Source: Streptomyces sp. CB01249 (GTDB taxonomy: Bacteria; Actinomycetota; Actinomycetes; Streptomycetales; Streptomycetaceae). From it: a stretch of 64,000 nt of DNA. Under the pieces are notes generated by a model. It worked only from the letters and a program-made list of their open reading frames with translations. It was not told the DNA's origin and did no database searches. Positions within the stretch are counted from its first letter, which is position 1. Each line of letters begins with the position of its first letter. The DNA lies in assembly GCF_001905735.1 (NCBI RefSeq), contig NZ_LISW01000003.1, forward strand, positions 496,341 to 560,340, read 5' to 3'. This document shows positions 1 to 7,259 of the stretch, in pieces. The position numbers and the translations under genes are program-made.

Positions 1-1899
1 GACGCGATCTTCGACGTGACCCGGCTGGGCTTCGACTGGTTCCAGGAGAAGTTCGACTACGCGTACCCGTTCGCCAAGTACGACCAGCTCTTCGTGCCGG
101 AGTTCAACGCGGGCGCGATGGAGAACGCGGGCGCGGTCACCATCCGCGACCAGTACGTCTTCCGGTCCAAGGTCACGGACGCGGCGTACGAGACGCGCGC
201 CGAGACCATCCTGCACGAGCTGGCCCACATGTGGTTCGGCGACCTCGTCACGATGGAGTGGTGGAACGACCTCTGGCTGAACGAGTCGTTCGCCACGTAC
301 ACCTCGATCGCCTGCCTCGCGTACGCCGAGGGCTCGGGGTGGCCGCACTCCTGGACCACGTTCGCCAACTCCATGAAGACGTGGGCCTACCGGCAGGACC
401 AGCTGCCGTCGACCCACCCGATCATGGCCGACATCCGCGACCTGGACGACGTCCTGGTCAACTTCGACGGCATCACGTACGCCAAGGGCGCCTCGGTCCT
501 GAAGCAGCTGGTGGCGTACGTCGGCATGGACGAGTTCTTCAAGGGCGTCCAGGCGTACTTCAAGGCGCACGCCTTCGGCAACACCCGCCTGTCCGACCTG
601 CTGGGCGCGCTGGAGGAGACCTCCGGCCGCGACCTGAAGACGTGGTCGAAGGCGTGGCTGGAGACGGCCGGGATCAACATCCTGCGCCCGGAGATCGAGA
701 CCGACGAGAACGGGCACGTCACCTCGTTCACCGTGCTCCAGGAGGCGCCCGCGCTGCCCGCGGGTGCCAAGGGCGAGCCGACGCTGCGCCCGCACCGGAT
801 CGCCATCGGCTGCTACGACCTCGATGAGGCCGGCAAGCTCGTGCGTACGGACCGGATCGAGCTGGACGTCGACGGCGAGCGCACCACCGTGCCGTTCCCG
901 GCCGGCTCCGCGCGCCCGGCCGTCATCCTGCTCAACGACGACGACCTGTCGTACGCGAAGGTCCGCCTGGACGAGGAGTCGCTGCGGGTCGTCACCGAGC
1001 ACCTGGGCGACTTCACCGAGTCCCTGCCGCGCGCCCTGTGCTGGGCGTCCGCCTGGGACATGACCCGCGACGGCGAACTGGCCACCCGCGACTACCTCGC
1101 GCTGGTCCTGTCGGGCATCGGCAAGGAGTCGGACATCGGCGTCGTGCAGTCGCTGCACCGCCAGGTCAAGACGGCGATCGACCTGTACGCGACGCCGGAA
1201 TGGCGCGAGGCGGGCCTGACGCAGTGGACCGACGCGACGCTCGCGCACCTGCGCGCGGCGGAGCCGGGCAGCGACCACCAGCTGGCCTGGGCGCGCGCCT
1301 TCGCGGCCACCGCCCGCACCCCGCAGCAGCTGGACCTGCTCCGCTCGCTGCTCGACGGCGCCGAGGCGATCGAGGGCCTGGCCGTGGACACCGAGCTGCG
1401 CTGGGCGTTCGTCCAGCGGCTCGCGGCCACCGGACTCATCGACGAGGAGGAGATCGACGCCGAGTACGCGCGGGACCGGACGGCGGCGGGCGAGCGCCAC
1501 GCGGCCTCGGCCCGTGCGGCGCGGCCCAGCGAGGAGGCGAAGGCCGAGGCGTGGGCGTCGGTCGTGGAGTCCGACAAGCTGCCGAACTCGCTCCAGGAGG
1601 CGGTCATCGCGGGCTTCGTGCAGACGGACCAGCGCGAGCTGCTGGCCCCGTACACGGAGAAGTTCTTCGCCTCGGTGAAGGGCGTCTGGGACTCGCGGAG
1701 CCACGAGATGGCCCAGCAGGTCGCGATCGGCCTGTACCCGGCGCTCCAGGTCTCGCAGGAGACCCTGGACGCCACGGACGCCTGGCTGGCCTCGGCCGAG
1801 CCGGGCGCGGGTCTGCGCCGGCTGATGTCGGAGTCCCGCTCGGGCGTGGAGCGCGCCCTGCGGGCCCGTACGGCGGACGCGGCGGCCGCGACCGCGTAA
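1..1899 (+). CDS. pepN: Aminopeptidase N (M1 metallopeptidase), 5' end outside window
   Basis: This is the C-terminal part of a cytoplasmic zinc aminopeptidase that removes N-terminal residues from peptides. The frame is open from base 1, so the true start lies upstream. The M1 substrate-binding motif GAMEN is encoded at about bases 112-126. The zinc motif HELAH is encoded from base 214, and the third zinc ligand is the Glu of the following WLNESFA stretch. The rest is the long helical C-terminal domain of the actinobacterial PepN type. It ends in TAA and converges on the allantoicase gene across a strong hairpin. Family assignment is secure; only the N-terminal domain is missing. Confidence 0.95.
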   Translation, partial: DAIFDVTRLGFDWFQEKFDYAYPFAKYDQLFVPEFNAGAMENAGAVTIRDQYVFRSKVTDAAYETRAETILHELAHMWFGDLVTMEWWNDLWLNESFATYTSIACLAYAEGSGWPHSWTTFANSMKTWAYRQDQLPSTHPIMADIRDLDDVLVNFDGITYAKGASVLKQLVAYVGMDEFFKGVQAYFKAHAFGNTRLSDLLGALEETSGRDLKTWSKAWLETAGINILRPEIETDENGHVTSFTVLQEAPALPAGAKGEPTLRPHRIAIGCYDLDEAGKLVRTDRIELDVDGERTTVPFPAGSARPAVILLNDDDLSYAKVRLDEESLRVVTEHLGDFTESLPRALCWASAWDMTRDGELATRDYLALVLSGIGKESDIGVVQSLHRQVKTAIDLYATPEWREAGLTQWTDATLAHLRAAEPGSDHQLAWARAFAATARTPQQLDLLRSLLDGAEAIEGLAVDTELRWAFVQRLAATGLIDEEEIDAEYARDRTAAGERHAASARAARPSEEAKAEAWASVVESDKLPNSLQEAVIAGFVQTDQRELLAPYTEKFFASVKGVWDSRSHEMAQQVAIGLYPALQVSQETLDATDAWLASAEPGAGLRRLMSESRSGVERALRARTADAAAATA

Positions 1900-1911
1900 C
1901 GAAGCTGGAAA

Positions 1912-1955
1912 CCGCCCGGCGGACAGGCGCTGAAGCGCAGCCGTCCGCCGGGCGG
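1912..1955. terminator. Bidirectional hairpin terminator between pepN and allantoicase
   Basis: The 13-base arms CCGCCCGGCGGAC (1912-1924) and GTCCGCCGGGCGG (1943-1955) pair perfectly, with an inner GCGC-TGAA-GCGC stem-loop. It sits in the 67-bp gap between two convergent genes, where it can stop transcription from both sides. Confidence 0.75.
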
Positions 1956-1966
1956 GGGCGGGGGGG

Positions 1967-3106
1967 TTACGAGGCGGACGCCTCGTAGCGGGCCCTGAGG
2001 TCAGCGACGCCGGACTCCGTCAGGGAGCCGTGCAGGCGCATCCTCGCGACGCCGCCGTCGGGGAAGGCGTCGAGCCGTACGTGGGTGACGACGGCCTCGT
2101 CCGGCAGCGGGAAGCGGTGCAGGGTGTCGGGCTGGAGGCGGGTGCGCGGGATGATCTCGAACCACTCGCCGCTCTCGCCGTCCCGGCCGTGCAGGGCGAT
2201 CCAGCCGGCCGCGTTGCCCTTGAGGTAGGCGGTGTCGATCTCGACCGCGCGGACGGCGCCCTGGGCGGGCAGCCGGAAGCGGACCCAGTCGTTGGTGTCG
2301 CGGACCCGGCGGCGGCGGTTCTCCCAGCCGTCGTCCATCTTGCGCGAGGTGCCGGGCAGGATGATCTGGGTCGGCGAGGAGTAGAACCGGTCCGAGGCGT
2401 CCTCGTAACTGCCGCCGTTCAGGACCGAGATCAGGTCGAACGTACCGAGCGTGGCCAGCCAGGACGGGTCGGGGACGACCTCGCCGTGCACACGGAGGCG
2501 GGCGATGCCGCCGTCGGGGTGCTGGCAGAGGCGGATGTGGGTGTAGCGGCGTCCGCCGGTGATCTCGAAGCCGTTGGCGGCGTGGCCGCGCACGGGCGTC
2601 GGGGGGACGATCTCCTCCCACTTCACGTCGTCGGCGAGCAGCTGCTCCGGGCCGGGCGCGCCCTCGACGCAGGTGGCCTGGACGGAGACGCGCTGCGGGT
2701 AGTTGCCCCGGAAGTGGGCGGTGTCCACGACGATGCCGCGGATGATGCCGGGGGCGCCGAGCCGGATCAGCGCCCAGTCGTGCTCGTCGGGGGCCGGGAA
2801 GGGGTGCTCCGCGTCGGCGCCGCGGCGGCGGCGGGTCTCCCAGCCGTCCATGATCTTGCCCTTGTGGCCGAAGTGCTCGGGGTCGAAGACCGCGCGCTCC
2901 CGGACGAGCAGGTTCTCGCGCTGGGCGAAGAACTCGTCGTTGGCGGCGATCACGCCCGCGCCGAGCCGCCGGTCGGCGAGGTCCACGAGGTCGGTGAAGG
3001 GGAGGTCGGCGGCGCGGTAGTCGGCGTAGGGGTCACCGCCGCCGTACGGGGCCGCGTCGTTGGCGTGGGGGTCGTCGTTCCGGATCTCATTCTGTTCGGT
3101 GGTCAT
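1967..3106 (-). CDS. alc: Allantoicase
   Basis: The 379-aa product hydrolyses allantoate to ureidoglycolate and urea in purine/allantoin nitrogen salvage. It shows the two homologous allantoicase repeats. Each has the pattern KxMDGWExRRRR (KIMDGWETRRRR in the first, RKMDDGWENRRRR in the second), followed by a cluster like WALIRLG or WVRFRLP, a VDTAHFRGN or IDTAYLKGN motif, and a THIRL or THVRL motif. Length is normal for the family. The ATG at 3106 is chosen because homology begins shortly after MTTEQNE; the open frame continues upstream without resemblance. The LysR gene lies 59 bp upstream in the same direction, which makes it a candidate regulator by position only. Confidence 0.93.
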   Translation of the reverse strand: MTTEQNEIRNDDPHANDAAPYGGGDPYADYRAADLPFTDLVDLADRRLGAGVIAANDEFFAQRENLLVRERAVFDPEHFGHKGKIMDGWETRRRRGADAEHPFPAPDEHDWALIRLGAPGIIRGIVVDTAHFRGNYPQRVSVQATCVEGAPGPEQLLADDVKWEEIVPPTPVRGHAANGFEITGGRRYTHIRLCQHPDGGIARLRVHGEVVPDPSWLATLGTFDLISVLNGGSYEDASDRFYSSPTQIILPGTSRKMDDGWENRRRRVRDTNDWVRFRLPAQGAVRAVEIDTAYLKGNAAGWIALHGRDGESGEWFEIIPRTRLQPDTLHRFPLPDEAVVTHVRLDAFPDGGVARMRLHGSLTESGVADLRARYEASAS

Positions 3107-3144
3107 GCGTTCACTGTCGTACGCCGGAAGCCGGTAGGTCCATC

Positions 3145-3154
3145 GAAAGTTTCC
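3145..3154 (-). promoter_or_regulatory. Possible operator GGAAACTTTC upstream of allantoicase
   Basis: On the minus strand this 10-mer reads GGAAACTTTC, with symmetric GAAA-C-TTTC arms, and lies 39 bases upstream of the allantoicase start. The same 10-mer is the core of the ROK-gene palindrome at 12207-12221. This is sequence resemblance only, and function is not shown. Confidence 0.3.
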
Positions 3155-3165
3155 GCACGAATCAT

Positions 3166-4104
3166 TCAGCTGGGCTGAACGGTCGCGCTCTCCCCATACG
3201 GTTCCGCCGCCTCGCGGAGCGCCGCGAGGACCCGGGCCACCGCCGGGGCGTCCTCTCCCCCGCGCCGGACTGCGGCGACGACATGGCGGCGGGGCCGGTC
3301 CGCATCGAGGACCCGCATCACCACGCCCTCCCGCCCGTGCCGTTCCGCCGAGGCCATGCGCGGGACCAGGGCGACCCCCAGACCGGCGGCGACCATGGCG
3401 AGGATCGCGGTCCAGCCGGACGCGCTGTGCGCCTGCTCGGGTACGAAGCCCGCCGCCCGGCACGCGGAGACGGTGATCTCCGACCAGGGGCCCGAGCCGC
3501 CGTAGATCCAGGGCTCGGCGGACAGGTCGGCGAGGCGCAGCCCGGGCGCGTCCGCGAGGCGGTGGCCGGCCGGGAGCGCCACGTCGAGCGGATCGGCGAG
3601 CAGCGGCAGGACGGCGAACCGGGGGTCGCGGGCCGTCGGGGCTTCGGCGGCCAGCGACAGGGCGAGGTCGACCTCGGCGGCGGCCAGCAGTTCGTACGCC
3701 TGGGCGGCCTCCGCCTCGCGCACCCGGACCTCAGGGCCGGGGCGGGGGTCGGCGCGCAGCCGCTGCACGGCCGGGACGACGAGGGCGGGCACGGCGGTGG
3801 CGAACGCGGCGACCCGGACCTCGCCCGCCTCGCCGCGCAGATAGCCGGTCAGTTCGGCGTCGGCGCGCTCCAGTTGGGCGAAGACCGCCTCGGCGTGGCG
3901 CAGGACGAGATGGGCGGCGTCGGTGAGGCGGACGCGCCGGCCCTGGGCCTCCAGGAGGGGCACGCCGAGCTGCTTGGCCAGGTTGGAGAGCTGCTGCGAG
4001 ACCGCCGAGGGGGTCATCAGCAGGGCGTCGGCGGTCGCGGTGACCGTGCCCCGGTCGCGCAGGGTGCGCAGGATGCGGAGCTTCTTGACGTCCCACTCGG
4101 TCAT
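3166..4104 (-). CDS. LysR-family transcriptional regulator
   Basis: This 312-aa regulator has an N-terminal winged helix-turn-helix (about residues 5-65, containing VTATADALLMTPSAVSQQLS) and a C-terminal LysR substrate-binding domain (about 90-295). The ATG at 4104 gives the standard family length with the HTH at the very N-terminus. It lies directly upstream of allantoicase in the same orientation, so it may control that gene or respond to a purine-derived effector. The ligand is not predictable from sequence, and allantoin genes in Streptomyces are classically under an IclR-type repressor instead. Confidence 0.88.
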   Translation of the reverse strand: MTEWDVKKLRILRTLRDRGTVTATADALLMTPSAVSQQLSNLAKQLGVPLLEAQGRRVRLTDAAHLVLRHAEAVFAQLERADAELTGYLRGEAGEVRVAAFATAVPALVVPAVQRLRADPRPGPEVRVREAEAAQAYELLAAAEVDLALSLAAEAPTARDPRFAVLPLLADPLDVALPAGHRLADAPGLRLADLSAEPWIYGGSGPWSEITVSACRAAGFVPEQAHSASGWTAILAMVAAGLGVALVPRMASAERHGREGVVMRVLDADRPRRHVVAAVRRGGEDAPAVARVLAALREAAEPYGESATVQPS

Positions 4105-4143
4105 GGGCGCAACCTACCGGCACGCCCGGGTCCGGACATGCGT

Positions 4144-4178
4144 GTGCGCCGCGCGGTAGTAACTACCGTGCGGCGCAC
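4144..4178 (-). terminator. Near-perfect hairpin downstream of the small membrane protein
   Basis: The 16-bp arms GTGCGCCGCGCGGTAG and CTACCGTGCGGCGCAC pair with one G-T wobble around a TAA loop. The hairpin lies between the stop of the small membrane protein gene (4232) and the start of the LysR gene (4104), both on the minus strand. This fits a terminator that separates the two units. Confidence 0.65.
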
Positions 4179-4231
4179 CCGTGCCGTGCGGGGCGGGACC
4201 GGGGCGGGGCCCCGGTCGCCGGGCAGGTGGG

Positions 4232-4462
4232 TCAGACCTGCTTCTTGGACTTGTCGAGCACCATGACCAGGCCCGCGATGACGCCGAAGAGCACGAGGGG
4301 CGCCAGGACGAACAGACCGAGCGTGTCGATCACGCTCAGGCCGGTACCCGGGTCGTCGCCGTCGTCGCGGGTGAGCGCGAGCGCGGGGGACGACATCAGC
4401 AGCATCATCAGCGTCGTTCCGGCGGCGACGGCGCCGGCGCGCATAGCGTTCTTCTTGTCCAC
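4232..4462 (-). CDS. Small membrane protein, unknown function
   Basis: The 76-aa product begins with a GTG (VDKKNAMRAG). It has two hydrophobic segments, about residues 8-29 (ending MSSPALA, which could also be a signal peptide) and about 45-69 (GLFVLAPLVLFGVIAGLVMV), and a basic tail KSKKQV. The short acidic loop RDDGDD between them is probably outside the cell. It lies 62 bp downstream of malQ in the same direction. I do not recognise a family. An internal ATG seven codons in is an alternative start. Confidence 0.7.
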   Translation of the reverse strand: MDKKNAMRAGAVAAGTTLMMLLMSSPALALTRDDGDDPGTGLSVIDTLGLFVLAPLVLFGVIAGLVMVLDKSKKQV

Positions 4463-4524
4463 GGTGCAAACGTAGCGAACGCCCGCGCGGGCCGCGCGCC
4501 CGGGGGTGCCGTACGGGGTCCGGC

Positions 4525-6678
4525 TCACGGCAGGCGGACCTCCAGGGGCTCCTGCGGGGCGCGCAGGACGTCCATCAGGCGGTGCAGCCGGGGCGAGGCG
4601 GCCAGTTGCTCCAGGGTGACCGGGACGCCCTCCGCGTCGGCGACGGGCAGCCGCCAGTTGGGGTACTGGTCCCAGGTGCCCGGGAGGTTCTGCGGGCGGC
4701 GGTCGCCGACGGTGTCGGGCAGCCAGATCCCGGTCATCCGGGCGGGGGTGCGCAGCAGGAAGCGGTGGACGGCCTGGACGGCCGCCTCCTCGTCCACGCC
4801 GCCGGGGAGCGCTCCGGCCGCGGGGAAGGCAACGCCCTCGGGGAGCAGTCCGAGCCGGGTGAGCAGGGCCAGCCACTCGGCCGTGTCCGCGCCGTCCTCC
4901 CTCAGCTCCTCGTCCAGGGGGCGGGTGAGCAGGCCGAGGCGGTGGCGGAGCGTCACATGGTCGCCGGTCAGCCGGGCGGCGGTGGAGGGCAGGTCGTGGG
5001 TGGTCGCGGTGGCCAGGCAGTCCCGGCGCCACCGTTCGGGGGCCAGGGGGCGCCCGTCGCCCGACCAGTCCCGCTCGAACCAGAGCACCGAGGTGCCGAG
5101 GACGCCGCGCCGGGCCAGCGCCTCGCGGACGCCGGGCTCGACCGTGCCCAGGTCCTCGCCGACGACGACGGTGCCGGCCCGGTGCGCCTCCAGGACCAGG
5201 ACGGCGAGCATCGCCTCCGCGTCGTGCGCGACGTAGGTGCCCTCGGTGGGCGGGCGGCCCTCGGGCACCCACCAGAGCCGGAAGAGCCCCATCACGTGGT
5301 CGATGCGCAGGGCGCCCGCGTGGGCGAGGAGGCCGCGCAGCAGGCCGCGGAACGGGGCGTAGCCGGAGGCGGCGAGGGCGTCGGGGCGCCAGGGCGGCAG
5401 GCCCCAGTCCTGGCCGCGCGCGTTGAACGCGTCGGGGGGCGCGCCGACGGACATGCCGTGGGCGAAGGCGTCCTGCTGGGCCCAGGTGTCGGCGCCGCCG
5501 GGGTGCACGCCGACCGCGAGGTCGTGGACGACGCCGACGGGCATCCCGGCCTCCCGGGCGGCGCGCTGGGCGTCGGCGAGCTGGGTGGCGGTCAGCCAGG
5601 CGAGGCGGCAGTGGTGGTCGACCCGGTCCAGCAGCTCGGCCCGGGCGCGGGCGGTGGCGTCGGAGCGGGGGTCGCGCAGCTCCTCGGGCCAGCCGTGCCA
5701 GTCGGGCCCGTGCACCTCGGCGAGCGCGCACCACAGGGCGTGGTCCTCCAGGGCGCGGCCCCGGTCGGCGAGGAAGTCGCAGTACTCGGCGTGCCGGCCG
5801 GGGGTGAGGGGGACCGCGAGGACCAGGTCGAGGGCCTGCCGCTTGAGGGCCCACACGGCGTCCCGGTCGATGAGGGCGCCCTTGTCCAGGACGGCATCCC
5901 GCAGCTCGGCGCCCTTGCGGCGGAGCGCGTCCAGCGCGACCGGATCGGGCACCTGCCCGTACTCCGGGACGGACTCGACGCGCAGGTGCACGGGGTCGGG
6001 GAAGCGCCGGGAGGACGGGCGGTAGGGCGAGGGGTCGGTGGGGGCGCCGGGCACCGCCGCGTGCAGCGGGTTGACCTGGACGAACCCGGCGCCGAGGCGG
6101 CGGCCGGACCAGGACGCGAGGTCGGCGAGGTCGCCGAGGTCGCCCATGCCCCAGGAGCGGGCGGAGAGCAGGAAGTAGAGCTGGACGAGGAAGCCGTGGG
6201 TGCGGGCGGGCGGCTGCGGCACCCGGGCCGGGGCGACGACGAGCGTGCAGTCCTGCGGCTCGCGGCCCGGGGCGCGGGCGGCGAGCCGGTGCACCCCGAG
6301 CGGGGGTTCGGCCCACCAGGCGTTTCCCGGTCCGGCCGGATCGGGCTCCCCGGAGGGCACCCGCATCCGGACCGGCTCCGCCTCCTCGGCGCTCTCCTCC
6401 AGCCGGACGGTCAGCTCCGTGCCGGGCGGCAGTCCGGTCAGCGCGGGCGGCAGGGGTTCGCCGGACCACACCACCAAGGTGCCCGGGAACAGCCGGGTGC
6501 GGGCGGCCGACTCGGCGGCGGCAAGGGCGTCACGTACCGCTTCGGGCGTCGTGGCGTCCACGCCGAGCGCGCCGAGCACGGCGACGACCGTGGCCTCGGG
6601 GACGGGCCCGGTGACACCGGCGGACGGGGAGAAGGAGGTGGCGACGCCGTGCAGTGCGGCGAGCCGGGACAAGCCCAT
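4525..6678 (-). CDS. malQ: 4-alpha-glucanotransferase (amylomaltase, GH77)
   Basis: The 717-aa enzyme transfers alpha-1,4-glucan segments between maltodextrins and releases glucose. GH77 signatures are clear: LLSARSWGMGDLGDL and GAGFVQVNPLHA near the start of the barrel, the nucleophile region ALRIDHVMGLFRLWW, the acid/base region VVVGEDLGT, and the transition-state stabiliser TTHDLPST. An N-terminal beta domain of about 150 residues precedes the barrel, as in actinobacterial MalQ. The ATG at 6678 abuts the TGA of the upstream small ORF, and its AGGAG ribosome-binding site lies inside the last codons of that ORF, so the two are translationally coupled. Confidence 0.95.
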   Translation of the reverse strand: MGLSRLAALHGVATSFSPSAGVTGPVPEATVVAVLGALGVDATTPEAVRDALAAAESAARTRLFPGTLVVWSGEPLPPALTGLPPGTELTVRLEESAEEAEPVRMRVPSGEPDPAGPGNAWWAEPPLGVHRLAARAPGREPQDCTLVVAPARVPQPPARTHGFLVQLYFLLSARSWGMGDLGDLADLASWSGRRLGAGFVQVNPLHAAVPGAPTDPSPYRPSSRRFPDPVHLRVESVPEYGQVPDPVALDALRRKGAELRDAVLDKGALIDRDAVWALKRQALDLVLAVPLTPGRHAEYCDFLADRGRALEDHALWCALAEVHGPDWHGWPEELRDPRSDATARARAELLDRVDHHCRLAWLTATQLADAQRAAREAGMPVGVVHDLAVGVHPGGADTWAQQDAFAHGMSVGAPPDAFNARGQDWGLPPWRPDALAASGYAPFRGLLRGLLAHAGALRIDHVMGLFRLWWVPEGRPPTEGTYVAHDAEAMLAVLVLEAHRAGTVVVGEDLGTVEPGVREALARRGVLGTSVLWFERDWSGDGRPLAPERWRRDCLATATTHDLPSTAARLTGDHVTLRHRLGLLTRPLDEELREDGADTAEWLALLTRLGLLPEGVAFPAAGALPGGVDEEAAVQAVHRFLLRTPARMTGIWLPDTVGDRRPQNLPGTWDQYPNWRLPVADAEGVPVTLEQLAASPRLHRLMDVLRAPQEPLEVRLP

Positions 6679-6945
6679 TCAGACTCCTGGGGACTCCGTG
6701 CCCCACGCGCAGCCGGACGCGGCCGGTTCGCTGGTCAGCGGGGCGAGGACGGCGAGCGGCGGCTCGCTGGTCAGGGGGGTGGCCTCGGCGAGCGGGGGCT
6801 CGCTGGTCAGGGGTATGGCGTCGGCGAGCGGCGCTTCGCTCGTGAGCGGGCCGGGCACGGTGGCGGGGCAGGCGCTGATCAGCGGGGCGGGACCGGATGC
6901 CTGTTTGGAGAGGGCGGAGAGCGGGCGCTGCGCGATGGCGGGCAT
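6679..6945 (-). CDS. Small repeat-rich ORF coupled to malQ
   Basis: This 88-aa frame has an excellent ribosome-binding site (AGGAGG at 6956-6951, 5-base spacer, ATG at 6945). It ends TGA immediately before the malQ ATG, so it is probably translated. The centre is a 12-residue repeat of the type PLTSEPPLAEAT, about four units, encoded by 36-bp DNA repeats. The composition is rich in Pro, Ala, Thr, Ser and Glu, with no signal peptide and no membrane segment. I recognise no family. It may be a leader peptide that controls malQ translation, or a small disordered protein. Confidence 0.6.
   Translation of the reverse strand: MPAIAQRPLSALSKQASGPAPLISACPATVPGPLTSEAPLADAIPLTSEPPLAEATPLTSEPPLAVLAPLTSEPAASGCAWGTESPGV
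6728..6855. repeat. 36-bp tandem repeat, about 3.5 units
   Basis: The heptamer TCGCTGG recurs at 6728, 6764 and 6800, and TCGCTCG at 6836, exactly 36 bases apart, with strong conservation of the flanking sequence (for example GGTCAGGGG and GGCGAGCGG). The period is divisible by three and lies inside the 88-aa ORF, so copy-number change would keep the frame open. Confidence 0.85.
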
Positions 6946-7259
6946 GGTGGCCTCCTGGCCGTGGAGAACAGGACAGTGACGGCCTACCCAGCGGACGCCG
7001 CCGCAGACGTAGGCGTTACGACAACGAGTTCAACGTGCTCCGGGTCACATTCCGTTCCCGAAGAGCCGGTTGCCCGCAAGACATTCGCCTTTTTCGGCCA
7101 TTCGGCGCTGTCTTTCGCGTATCGCCCCGCCGCACGCGCCCCGTTCATCACATCGGTCACATCAGGGCATTTCCGTACCGAACACCCCGCGCATTGACAC
7201 CCTCGCGCGCGGGGTGGTGGGCTCGGGGGCCATTGGCCGGGGCGAGGGGAGAGACAGGG
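6946..7259. other. Divergent intergenic region between the malQ unit and the GH84 gene
   Basis: This gap of about 310 bp separates two divergent transcripts and must hold both promoters. It is less GC-rich than its surroundings around 7040-7130 (runs such as CCTTTTTCGGCC). I see the AGGAGG of the small ORF at the left edge and GAGGGGAGAGA just before the GH84 start. I found no convincing -35/-10 pair and no DasR-like palindrome. Confidence 0.5.

Noticed and set aside
4232..6469. Long minus-strand frame joining malQ shadow to the small membrane protein
   Set aside because: Only the last 76 codons look like protein. The upstream part is an out-of-frame reading of malQ.
6728..6855. CRISPR-like array suggested by 36-bp spaced repeats
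   Set aside because: The repeats are contiguous, coding, with no unique spacers, and no cas genes lie in the window.
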